A stretch of DNA of 64,000 nt from an uncultured Muribaculaceae bacterium (GTDB taxonomy: Bacteria; Bacteroidota; Bacteroidia; Bacteroidales; Muribaculaceae): NCBI GenBank assembly GCA_910584365.1, contig CAJUAF010000005.1:62001-126000 (forward strand). Direction: 5' to 3'. A program made the position numbers and the translations under genes. This document shows, piece by piece, positions 57,326-64,000 of the stretch. The notes below the pieces were generated by a model. The model made no database searches, had not been told where the DNA came from, and saw nothing but the letters and a program-made list of their open reading frames with translations. Each line of letters starts with the position of its first letter. The stretch's first letter is position 1.

Positions 57326-58981
57326 TCAGCGGTAGAGGACTTTGAGGCCGGTGGAGGTTACGTAGAGGGTTCCGGAGAGGGGATGGTCAACTGTGCGGCC
57401 CGTCAGGTCGTAGATGGTGATGTCCTGGGCTAAGTCGGAGGCTTCCATGGGGAGCTTGACGGTGCCGGTGGAGTTCATGGGGTGTTCAGGCAGGTCCATC
57501 CGGGCCGATACGATGCCGCGGGCCGGCACATCGAAATGATAGGTGCCTTTTGCGGTGGTCACCTTAACATCACTGACATCAGTGTTTCCGCTGTTGCAGA
57601 GAAGAATTCCTGTGGAACCGTCGGGGTTGACGAAAGCGTTGTAGTTGACCCCCGGAGAATAGTGGTCCCAGTTGTCGGTATCGACGCGATATGCTCCGGG
57701 ACGGACGGCGTCGGAAGCGTGGGCCATGATGTAATAGTGGGAATTGTAGCGCAGCTGGGTCGGATTCGTGGCGACAAGGTCGATGGCCCCGAAACAAGTC
57801 GCGCAGGCTCCTTCGCCTCGGTGGGGGGAATTTTGCTCGTCAAGCATGAAGTTCCAGGCCATGGACGCTTTGAAACGGTTGCCGAGCGGTTGGATTACAA
57901 GGTCCTCCATATCGGCGGGAAGACGCTGCCAGAGGTTGCGCCCGTCGTTCCAGGTCCCGATCGAGGACTCGGTGAAGATAAGTTCCTTATCCTTGCGGGC
58001 GTTGATGACCCCGTCCACAATGTCGGAGATCTGTCCGCCGTAGTTGTGCCAGCAGGAACCGGCCACCAGGTCGGCGCCTTCGAAACCGGTTCCCATCCGG
58101 TCGTAGGCCAGGATAGGATAATGGCGCTGGTCGGCCTTGTTGTCATAATTGTAATTATGGTCGAACAGATATATCTTCGTGTCGAGACCGGCGCGGTGAA
58201 GGGCCGGTGCCAGACCATATTTAACGAAATCAGCCTCTTCGTCCCAGGGCATCCAGAGAGATGCGGAGTTTCCGGCGTTGAGCGGTTCATTCTGCGGCGA
58301 GACAGCATGGATGCGTATGCCGTTGTCGGCCATCGCTTTGACGAACCGGGCGAAATATTCTCCGTAAGCCTTGCGGTATTCCGTCCGGAGCCGTCCGCCG
58401 GTCCAGGGATTGGCGCGGTCGTTGTCGTCGGCGTGGACTTTCATCCATAGCGGAGGAGTCCAGGGGGCGGCGATGACTTTCACGTCGGGATTATAGGAGA
58501 GAATTTCCTTCATCACCGGAATCACATAGTCGGTCTCGTCGGAATGCAGACGGAAATTCTTCAGCAGGTCGTTGTCGGGTCCTTTTTCGTCGCAGAGGGT
58601 ATATTCGTCGCTGGAGAAGTCGTTGCAGCCGATGGATATCCTGACGTATGAAACCCCGTAACCGTCGGTGGGGGAAAAGGTGCGGCGGAGCAGTTCGGAG
58701 CGCTCGGCGGGAGTCATGCGGAAAAGGTTGTAGCAGGCGGCGTAGGTTATCGCGTAGCCGAAACCGTCGATCTGCTGGTTGCGCCGGTCGGTCAGGAGGA
58801 TTGAATTATAGGTGTCGTTGCCGTCGACGGCGGCAACAGACTGTTCCAGTGAGCGGGAACGGTCGCCGGAGGTAGTCAGTACGCGGGCGTATTGCGCCGA
58901 CAGGGGGAGTGTCGCACCGCCGGCCATCAGGGCCGCTGCGGCAAATACGCGCAATGCTGTTTTGCAAGGATTGGTTTTCAT
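57326..58981 (-). CDS. Secreted glycoside hydrolase family 30 enzyme with Type 9-like tail
   Basis: 551 residues from ATG 58981. A signal region (VFAAAALMAGGATLPLSAQ) precedes a GH30 (beta/alpha)8 barrel: QQIDGFGYAITYAACYNL, GYGVSYVRISIGCNDFS and VIAAPWTPPLWMK. The acid/base Glu is in AVSPQNEP and the nucleophile Glu in LIFTESSIGTW. A beta side domain and a short tail (DITIYDLTGRTVDHPLSGTL) finish the protein. GH30 enzymes cleave beta-glucosyl, beta-1,6-glucan or xylan links; this resembles the glucosylceramidase/beta-1,6-glucanase branch. It stands alone, outside any visible PUL. Confidence 0.93.
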   Translation of the reverse strand: MKTNPCKTALRVFAAAALMAGGATLPLSAQYARVLTTSGDRSRSLEQSVAAVDGNDTYNSILLTDRRNQQIDGFGYAITYAACYNLFRMTPAERSELLRRTFSPTDGYGVSYVRISIGCNDFSSDEYTLCDEKGPDNDLLKNFRLHSDETDYVIPVMKEILSYNPDVKVIAAPWTPPLWMKVHADDNDRANPWTGGRLRTEYRKAYGEYFARFVKAMADNGIRIHAVSPQNEPLNAGNSASLWMPWDEEADFVKYGLAPALHRAGLDTKIYLFDHNYNYDNKADQRHYPILAYDRMGTGFEGADLVAGSCWHNYGGQISDIVDGVINARKDKELIFTESSIGTWNDGRNLWQRLPADMEDLVIQPLGNRFKASMAWNFMLDEQNSPHRGEGACATCFGAIDLVATNPTQLRYNSHYYIMAHASDAVRPGAYRVDTDNWDHYSPGVNYNAFVNPDGSTGILLCNSGNTDVSDVKVTTAKGTYHFDVPARGIVSARMDLPEHPMNSTGTVKLPMEASDLAQDITIYDLTGRTVDHPLSGTLYVTSTGLKVLYR

Positions 58982-59039
58982 GGGGCTTTTGTTATTACAG
59001 ATACCAGATACGGAAGTAAGCCGGGGCAGTTTCCTGATG

Positions 59040-59071
59040 CAAAAGTAGTCCATTTCGGCGGCATCTGCAAC
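59040..59071 (-). promoter_or_regulatory. Promoter for the GH30 gene
   Basis: On the minus strand: GTTG (59071-59068), 20 bases, then TACTTTTG (59047-59040). The -7 box is exact. The leader would be about 50 bases. Confidence 0.68.
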
Positions 59072-59163
59072 CTGCGGTAATAAAAACGGTAAATGGGAGT
59101 AGGTCTATATGGTTGATTTACAAGAGAAAATCGGAACAGGTCGGTAAAAGCCGGAAGACGCGC

Positions 59164-59874
59164 TTACCGTCGAAGCACGGGCCAGTCATAGGACCGGAGC
59201 TGGGAACGCAGACTCTGTTCCTCGCCGGACAGATAGCTGTCGAGCAGCTGATGGAAGCGCGGGGAATGGTTCATCTCCGACAGGTGGGCAAGTTCGTGAA
59301 GAATTACATAGTCGCGAAGCTCAGCGGGGAGAAAGACCAGCACATGACTCAGGGAAATGATTCCTGCAGCCGAACAGGTGCCCAGAATCCGGTGGCCCGA
59401 GGATATGGCCCATCCGGCCGGACGGTGGCCGATGGCGTCGGCCAGGGCGCGGGCGCGGGGAAGCAGCAGTCCCGAGGCAATCCGTCGAGCGATTTTGCAG
59501 AGCATATCGCTTATGGCCCGGGTGGTCGACGGGTCGGCGAAGTCCCAGTCGCTCCCCACTTCCAGGGAGCAGACGGGAAGCGAGGCTTTCGCGAGGATTC
59601 TGGAGGGAGCCACGCGCTGGGTGGCGATCACAAACTCGACGCCGGGGAAACTCAGCACCTGGCCGGGAGTGTAGCGTAATGTGGGCTTACATTCGAGCAG
59701 CCTCGGCGCGAATTCGTTGAGCAGACGGTTGATATCCGGCAGCGGGGCACAAGAGGGTACGTTGAGGTTCACCATCCCGTTTTTCCAGCGGGCGGTGACG
59801 CGGCGTGTATTGGGCCGTGCGCTGACCAGCACCCGTCCAAGACTCTTATGTTGTATTTCTCCTATGATTGGCAT
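59164..59874 (-). CDS. YgjP-like M48/DUF45 metallopeptidase
   Basis: 236 residues. The zinc motif VILHELAHLSEMNHSPRFHQLLDSY (HExxH then N-H-S-x-x-F) near residue 195 is that of the YgjP/DUF45 family. The N-terminal half includes RRVTARWKNGMVNLNVPS and an ISDMLCKIARRIASGLLLPRAR helix. The central 'GHRILGTCSAAGIISLSHVLVFLP' matches the family's 'W G.C...G.I.LN..L' segment, with LSHVL here. A cytoplasmic peptidase role is inferred; substrates are unknown. It lies 43 bases after the nadK stop. Confidence 0.87.
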   Translation of the reverse strand: MPIIGEIQHKSLGRVLVSARPNTRRVTARWKNGMVNLNVPSCAPLPDINRLLNEFAPRLLECKPTLRYTPGQVLSFPGVEFVIATQRVAPSRILAKASLPVCSLEVGSDWDFADPSTTRAISDMLCKIARRIASGLLLPRARALADAIGHRPAGWAISSGHRILGTCSAAGIISLSHVLVFLPAELRDYVILHELAHLSEMNHSPRFHQLLDSYLSGEEQSLRSQLRSYDWPVLRR

Positions 59875-59917
59875 CGGCGTAATGTGGTAATGTCAATAAA
59901 CGAGAGAAGACAAGTTC

Positions 59918-60772
59918 TTATCCTCCGAGACCGAGTTTCGTGCGGAGGGTGTCTGTGAAAGTATGTTCGGGCAGTTTTACTATATTTATACCGAAAGGCG
60001 CCTTCCGGAATTCCAGGCGGCAGGGGGCTTCGAGCGAAAGGGTCTTCCCGTCAAGACTCAGGCGGAAATTCTTGGCTCTCAGTGATATGTCGGCCGTAAG
60101 CAGCGAGGAGTCATTGATTACCAGCGGGCGGACCGACAGGGAGTGGGCGGCGATAGGGGAGATAACCCATCCGGCCACCGACGGGTCGAGAATCGGACCG
60201 CCTACCGAGAGATTGTAGGCCGTGGAGCCGGTAGGGGTGGCGATAATCAGGCCGTCCCCTTTATATGTAAGCGAATGATGACCGTTGATGCGCGTGTCGA
60301 CCGTAATCATCGAGGCGTTCTCCCCCCGGGTGATGGCCGCTTCGTTGAGGGCCAGGAATTTTCCGGCGGGAGTGGTGGCCTCGAGCAGCGCCCGGCGCTC
60401 CACTTCGTAGTGGCCTCCGAGCAGATGGCGCTCGATTTCCCCGGGACGGTCGAAGGAGAAAGCTGCCAGGAAGCCCAGGTGTCCGGTGTTTATACCTGCC
60501 ACCGGAATTTCCGATTCTCCGGTCCATGCAGCGGTCTTCAGGAACGCGCCGTCCCCCCCGATGGCAATCGCGAGGTCGGCCCGGGGCTGTTCGGTAAGGC
60601 GGATATGCCGGATTCCTATGGCGAACCGGGAACCTATGCGGTCGGTAAGATAATCGAGGAAACGGTCTGTCATCACCACCGTGTCGTCGCGGCGCATGAA
60701 CGCGCTCACCAGCCGTTCGATTTCAGCCAGGTGGGCTTCCTGATGTCTGTTGCCGTTTATCGCGATAATCAT
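59918..60772 (-). CDS. nadK: NAD kinase
   Basis: 284 residues from ATG 60772. Phosphorylates NAD to NADP. Motifs are LAIAIGGDGAFLKTAAWTG (GGDG catalytic loop near residue 68), IPVAGINTGHLGFLAAF, ALNEAAITRGENASM and DGLIIATPTGSTAYNLSVGGPILDP. The ORF is open up to 61096, but that extension is antisense-like and overlaps the upstream gene. It is the middle gene of a three-gene minus-strand unit between a YgjP-like peptidase and a short ACT-like protein. Confidence 0.96.
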   Translation of the reverse strand: MIIAINGNRHQEAHLAEIERLVSAFMRRDDTVVMTDRFLDYLTDRIGSRFAIGIRHIRLTEQPRADLAIAIGGDGAFLKTAAWTGESEIPVAGINTGHLGFLAAFSFDRPGEIERHLLGGHYEVERRALLEATTPAGKFLALNEAAITRGENASMITVDTRINGHHSLTYKGDGLIIATPTGSTAYNLSVGGPILDPSVAGWVISPIAAHSLSVRPLVINDSSLLTADISLRAKNFRLSLDGKTLSLEAPCRLEFRKAPFGINIVKLPEHTFTDTLRTKLGLGG

Positions 60773-60822
60773 TGTAGTGTACTGAGAGTGATGGAAACCG
60801 TAATTCAGGAGAGGCCGGAGCG

Positions 60823-61206
60823 TTATATCTCGAGATAATGGATCAGTTCTTTGGCTCTCTCCCGGGCCCGGAGGCGGAGGGTAGAGTCGGCCGCCGAGCC
60901 GATGTAGAACGGATCGTAGCCGTAGCGGCGCAATGAGCGGGCTACGCCCGACGCGTCGCGGACATTGACTTTCAGGGCCACCACCGGGAGGCCGGCACGG
61001 TCTCGCATGGCTGTCACCGACAGACCCAGCAGACGGGCGTCGCAGTCTTCCACGGCGCGGGCGACAGTTGAGGCCGCGTAGTCGGCCGGATGGCATGAAA
61101 ACAGCAGTTCGCTGGAGTCCTCTACCTGAGGATTCAGGACCGCGGCTTTCTCCGTCTGGCTCAGTGCGCCGTCAATATATTTCTGCAAGGTGTCGTTGTT
61201 CATCAT
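60823..61206 (-). CDS. Short ACT-like protein, possible remnant of a CBS-domain protein
   Basis: 127 residues. Two N-terminal segments (MMNNDTLQKYIDGALSQTEKAAV) are followed by an ACT-like pattern: LFSCHPADYAASTVARAVEDCDARLLGL, then LPVVALKVNVRDASGVARSLRRYGYDPFYIG. From memory, Bacteroides species carry a CBS-pair protein with a similar C-terminal domain between nadK and pdxJ. This gene has the same position but no CBS repeats. It may be a shortened relative. A TAACTTTG box (61362-61355) might be its promoter. Ligand unknown. Confidence 0.6.
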   Translation of the reverse strand: MMNNDTLQKYIDGALSQTEKAAVLNPQVEDSSELLFSCHPADYAASTVARAVEDCDARLLGLSVTAMRDRAGLPVVALKVNVRDASGVARSLRRYGYDPFYIGSAADSTLRLRARERAKELIHYLEI

Positions 61207-61289
61207 AATCTCCTGATTGGAAAGAGTCTCCGCATCCGGAATTCTCCTGCGCCGGGACCCGGGGCCCCTTTGAAAAAGGAAAAATTCTT

Positions 61290-61320
61290 TTTGCGGTTCA
61301 AAATATTCTTTTTAATTTTG
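61290..61320 (+). promoter_or_regulatory. Promoter for pdxJ
   Basis: TTTG (61290-61293), 19 bases, then TAATTTTG (61313-61320): exact consensus. The leader to ATG 61434 is about 107 bases. Confidence 0.82.
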
Positions 61321-61433
61321 TGGCTTGAATAGCTCCGTTGACTTTTTCCGATAGCAAAGTTAGGAAATTTTTTCGGAACTGTGAGCCAATTTATATTATA
61401 ATAACATTCCTAAATAGAGAATTGGTCAGGAAA

Positions 61434-62153
61434 ATGCTTACAAATCTGAGCGTCAATATAAACAAGGTGGCCACGCTGCGCAACGCCCGGGGAGAGAACA
61501 CTCCCGACGTGGAACAGGTGGCCGTGGACTGCGAGGCTTTCGGAGCGGACGGCATCACCATCCATCCCAGGCCCGATGAACGCCATATCCGCCGCGACGA
61601 CGTTGTCAAACTGCGTCCGCTGGTGAAGACAGAGTTCAATATCGAAGGTTACCCCACGGAAGAATTCATGGACCTGGTGCTGAAAATCAAGCCCGAACAG
61701 GTCACGCTGGTGCCCGATGCGCCTGACTCGCTGACCTCCTCGGCGGGGTGGGACGTACAGGCCCATGCCGAATTCCTCACCCAGGTAGTCGACCGCCTGC
61801 GCGAGGCCGGTATCCGTTCGTCGATTTTCGTGGATACCAATCCCGAGAATATCCGTATGGCCGCCAAAGCCGGAGCGGACCGCGTGGAGCTTTACACCAA
61901 GCCTTACGCCGACCTTTATCCGACGGATCCGGAAAAGGCCGTGGCTCCTTACGTGGAGGCTTCCCGCACGGCCCACAAGGTAGGCCTGGGGGTCAACGCC
62001 GGTCATGACCTCAATCTGGAGAATCTCGCTTATTTCCATCATCATGTCCCCTACCTCAATGAGGTGTCCATCGGCCATGCGCTGATTTCCGATGCCCTGT
62101 ATCTGGGACTTTCGGAGACCATCCGCCGATACAAGGAGGCCCTCAGGAACTAA
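61434..62153 (+). CDS. pdxJ: Pyridoxine 5'-phosphate synthase
   Basis: 239 residues from ATG 61434. Condenses aminoacetone phosphate with deoxyxylulose phosphate to form PNP. Motifs are LSVNINKVATLRNARGENTPD, GADGITIHPRPDERHIRRDDV (catalytic His), EFNIEGYPTEEFMDL, QVTLVPDAPDSLTSSAGWDV (in parts) and GLGVNAGHDLNLENL, then EVSIGHALISDALYLGL. The earlier in-frame start at 61338 adds a hydrophobic, AT-rich leader not found in PdxJ. It precedes the ExbB/ExbD genes, a recognised Bacteroidales order. Confidence 0.97.
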   Translation: MLTNLSVNINKVATLRNARGENTPDVEQVAVDCEAFGADGITIHPRPDERHIRRDDVVKLRPLVKTEFNIEGYPTEEFMDLVLKIKPEQVTLVPDAPDSLTSSAGWDVQAHAEFLTQVVDRLREAGIRSSIFVDTNPENIRMAAKAGADRVELYTKPYADLYPTDPEKAVAPYVEASRTAHKVGLGVNAGHDLNLENLAYFHHHVPYLNEVSIGHALISDALYLGLSETIRRYKEALRN

Positions 62154-62226
62154 GAGTCCGGATGCCGTCTCTCCCCGTGATATTCAATTTATTAATACAA
62201 CGTACATTTAAGTATATAAAAAAGTA

Positions 62227-62928
62227 ATGTTACCTCTTCTCGATGCCGCCATAAACGGCGCTCCCCTGGCTGCAGCCGCGGCCGCCGAATCCACCGCCGC
62301 CGTTGCCGAGCTGTCTCTCTGGGACCTGTGTCTGCGCGGGGGCGCACTGATGATTCCCCTGGCCCTGCTGTCGCTGATATGCGTGTATGTGTTTATCGAA
62401 CGCGCCATAGCCGTCTATAAGGCCAACCGCCTGGACGACTCCTTCATGAAGCGTATCCGCGACTATATCCATGAGGGGGAGATAGAGAGTGCCTATAATC
62501 TCTGCCGCAAGACCGATTCCCCTTACAGCCGTCTGATTGCAAAGGGTATCAGCCGTATCGGGCGCCCCGTCAACGACATTATGGGAGCTATCGAGAACAC
62601 CGGCAACATCGAGATCGCCAACCTATCGAAAGGGCTGCCATGGCTGGCCACAACTGCTTCCGGAGCCCCCATGCTCGGGTTCCTCGGGACTGTAATAGGT
62701 ATGGTACAGGCGTTCTACTCCATCGCCGCCCAGGGCAACTCGGCCAATATATCGACTTTCTCCGACGGTATTTACACGGCGCTGGTTACGACCGTGGCCG
62801 GTCTGATTGTCGGTGTGGCCGCCCTTTTCGCCTACAACTATCTCATCGCCCGGATCAACACGGTGATGAACCGCATGGAGTCCTCCACCATGGAGTTCAT
62901 GGACCTTCTCAACGAACCTGCCCGCTGA
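62227..62928 (+). CDS. ExbB/TolQ/MotA-family proton channel protein
   Basis: 233 residues with three membrane segments: ALMIPLALLSLICVYVFIERAIAVY near 40-64, then LPWLATTASGAPMLGFLGTVIGMVQAF and LVTTVAGLIVGVAALFAYNYLIAR. The A-P-x-LGFLGTVxGM motif is the family signature. A cytoplasmic helical domain lies between TM1 and TM2. With the ExbD-like protein it forms the proton-driven motor that powers TonB- or TolA-type transport across the envelope. It starts 73 bases after pdxJ. Confidence 0.94.
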   Translation: MLPLLDAAINGAPLAAAAAAESTAAVAELSLWDLCLRGGALMIPLALLSLICVYVFIERAIAVYKANRLDDSFMKRIRDYIHEGEIESAYNLCRKTDSPYSRLIAKGISRIGRPVNDIMGAIENTGNIEIANLSKGLPWLATTASGAPMLGFLGTVIGMVQAFYSIAAQGNSANISTFSDGIYTALVTTVAGLIVGVAALFAYNYLIARINTVMNRMESSTMEFMDLLNEPAR

Positions 62929-62967
62929 CCCGACGGGGGGCCGTATAACAAGTCTTGAACCAGTACA

Positions 62968-63444
62968 ATGCTGAAACGTCAGAATAATCTAATGGCAACG
63001 TTCTCGATGGCGTCGATGACCGACGTTATCTTCCTGTTGCTGATATTTTTCATGGTGACCTCTACTTTCGTGTTTCCCACCGGACTGGAAGTGAACCTTC
63101 CGCAGGGAGCCGAGCAGAGCGCCGTAAAGCCTGTGACGCGGGTGTATATCGACGCAAATGACTCGATATTCGCCTCGACAGGCGATGACAAGCCCCAGCC
63201 GATGACCCTGTCGTCCCTGCCGGTTTTCCTCAGGATGGCCAATGAGCAGGATTCCACAGGGTTCGTGGCCCTGTATGCAGATGAAACGGTCCGCTACGGC
63301 CGCATCGTCGAAGTGCTTTCCGTAGGAGCCGAACATAACCTGAAAATGGTGCTGGCCACAAAGCCCGTGGCCTCTCCCACACCTTCCCGCGGTGAGAAAG
63401 CCGCCGGTGACGATTCAAGAAAATCCTCAACCTCCACTGACTGA
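62968..63444 (+). CDS. ExbD/TolR-family protein
   Basis: 158 residues. A short cytoplasmic start is followed by one membrane helix bearing the essential aspartate (SMTDVIFLLLIFFMVTSTFV). The periplasmic ExbD fold follows (LEVNLPQGAEQSAVKPVTRVYIDAN; GRIVEVLSVGAEHNLKMVLAT). A Ser/Lys-rich tail ends the chain. It partners the ExbB-like protein. Its stop codon overlaps the start of the next gene (TGATG), so the three are translationally linked. Confidence 0.93.
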   Translation: MLKRQNNLMATFSMASMTDVIFLLLIFFMVTSTFVFPTGLEVNLPQGAEQSAVKPVTRVYIDANDSIFASTGDDKPQPMTLSSLPVFLRMANEQDSTGFVALYADETVRYGRIVEVLSVGAEHNLKMVLATKPVASPTPSRGEKAAGDDSRKSSTSTD

Positions 63445-64000
63445 TGAGCGTGACACCCCGGAATGACAGACAGGACAAAGACCGGTCGGCCCGCTGGTGG
63501 GCTATCGGCGGTACCGTGGTATTCCATGGACTGCTTCTGCTGTGTCTGCTGTTCTGTTTTCTGAAATATCCCCCCGAAGGGGCTGACAAATGGCCTCCGC
63601 AACCGGAAGGAGAGATTGTGTTCGATGAAGTCGAGGAGTTGTATGCTTCCGGTGAGTTCGTCAGGACGGGCGACACTTTCGACGAGACGGTCAACGAAAG
63701 CGAGCCGGCGCCGTCAGCTCAGGAGGAGCCGAAACCTTCCCAGGATGCCCCCGATGTAAAGGATTCCGGCAAGAAAGCCGATCCCAAAAAACTGGTAAGC
63801 TCCGACCGTCCTTCCCCGATGAAGACCGAAAGAAAGCCAAAGGGCCCTACGAAAGAGGAACTCGCCCGGGAGAAAGAACGCCAGGAGGCAGAGCGGCGTC
63901 AGCAGGCGCGCCAGACGGCCCAGGACGCCACCAGGAAGGCTTTCGGCGGCAAAGGGAAGGGACAAAGCGGTCAGGCCGACGGCAATTCGGCCACCGGCGC
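63444..64000 (+). CDS. TonB/TolA-like energy transducer, N-terminal part (cut by window end)
   Basis: The frame is open from ATG 63444, overlapping the exbD-like stop, to the window end (about 185 residues). After about 20 polar residues there is one membrane helix (WWAIGGTVVFHGLLLLCLLF). A long periplasmic region rich in Pro, Glu and Lys follows, then a charged coiled coil (EELAREKERQEAERRQQARQ), like TolA/TonB spacers. The end is Gly/Lys-rich, and the conserved C-terminal TonB domain would lie outside the window. Its place after ExbB/ExbD supports the role. Confidence 0.85.
   Translation, partial: MSVTPRNDRQDKDRSARWWAIGGTVVFHGLLLLCLLFCFLKYPPEGADKWPPQPEGEIVFDEVEELYASGEFVRTGDTFDETVNESEPAPSAQEEPKPSQDAPDVKDSGKKADPKKLVSSDRPSPMKTERKPKGPTKEELAREKERQEAERRQQARQTAQDATRKAFGGKGKGQSGQADGNSATG

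Noticed and set aside
1..64000. CRISPR array or rRNA operon
   Set aside because: No regularly spaced repeats and no 16S/23S/5S-like sequence were seen anywhere in the window.

Overview
This window is a GC-rich chromosomal segment from a Bacteroidales bacterium, most likely of the Muribaculaceae/Prevotella kind. The placement rests on three things in the sequence: repeated promoters of the Bacteroidetes type (TTTG, about 20 bases, TAnnTTTG); Bacteroidales gene neighbourhoods (tRNA-Glu/rpsT/recO, rimP-nusA-infB, nadK to pdxJ followed by ExbB/ExbD/TonB-like genes); and secreted proteins ending in a short Type 9-like tail of the form YNLQGIRV...GIYLLRQG. The family assignment is an inference.

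Layout. 1-2.5 kb: end of adk, then pheS, nth and a TRIC-type cation channel. 2.7-6.6 kb: a giant secreted beta-sandwich protein. 6.9-10.5 kb (minus): a five-gene operon (DUF4199 membrane protein, GT2 transferase, lipoprotein, beta-rich envelope protein, rpiB). 10.6-14.3 kb (plus): a DUF3737 beta-helix protein, a MalY/PatB C-S lyase and a MATE exporter, facing a secreted M6 protease. 16.1-16.7 kb: rpsT between two identical tRNA-Glu genes. 16.9-27.5 kb (plus): recO, two lipoproteins, a SUI1 factor, a YrdC protein, a YqhD-like dehydrogenase, an ion channel, then rimP-nusA-infB and folK.

27.6-31.1 kb is the only clear accessory island. It is visibly AT-richer and is bounded by a 21-base direct repeat with 19 matches. 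It holds a broken tyrosine recombinase joined head-to-head to a broken MobA/Pre relaxase, and an intact promoter-driven two-gene operon: an ABC/AAA15-type ATPase translationally coupled to an unrecognised 273-residue protein with a possible PD-(D/E)xK-like core. It is the best candidate here for an undescribed, perhaps anti-phage, system.

31.2-41.7 kb (minus) is housekeeping: an EEP-family hydrolase, an MBL-fold protein, an RsmI-like methyltransferase, ribH, a sugar-phosphate isomerase, a thioesterase, a DUF721/DciA-like protein, recF, menA, an acyl-ACP thioesterase, truA and speA. 42-46.6 kb (plus) is the core of an exopolysaccharide system (WecA-like, Wza-like, Wzc-like) without its glycosyltransferases. 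46.8-53.8 kb holds an ArgC-like protein without catalytic residues, queA, a second secreted beta-sandwich protein, a membrane TPR/HTH regulator and trmD. 53.8-61.2 kb (minus): a greA operon, a GH30 hydrolase and a nadK operon. 61.4 kb to the end (plus): pdxJ and ExbB/ExbD/TonB-like energy-transduction genes, the last running off the window.

The genes work together mainly in translation and tRNA modification (pheS, truA, queA, trmD, rpsT, rimP, infB), in transcription and repair (nusA, greA, nth, recO, recF), in cofactor synthesis (folK, ribH, menA, nadK, pdxJ) and in envelope and secretion functions. Four secreted proteins carry related C-terminal tails, which suggests a shared Type 9-like export route encoded elsewhere.
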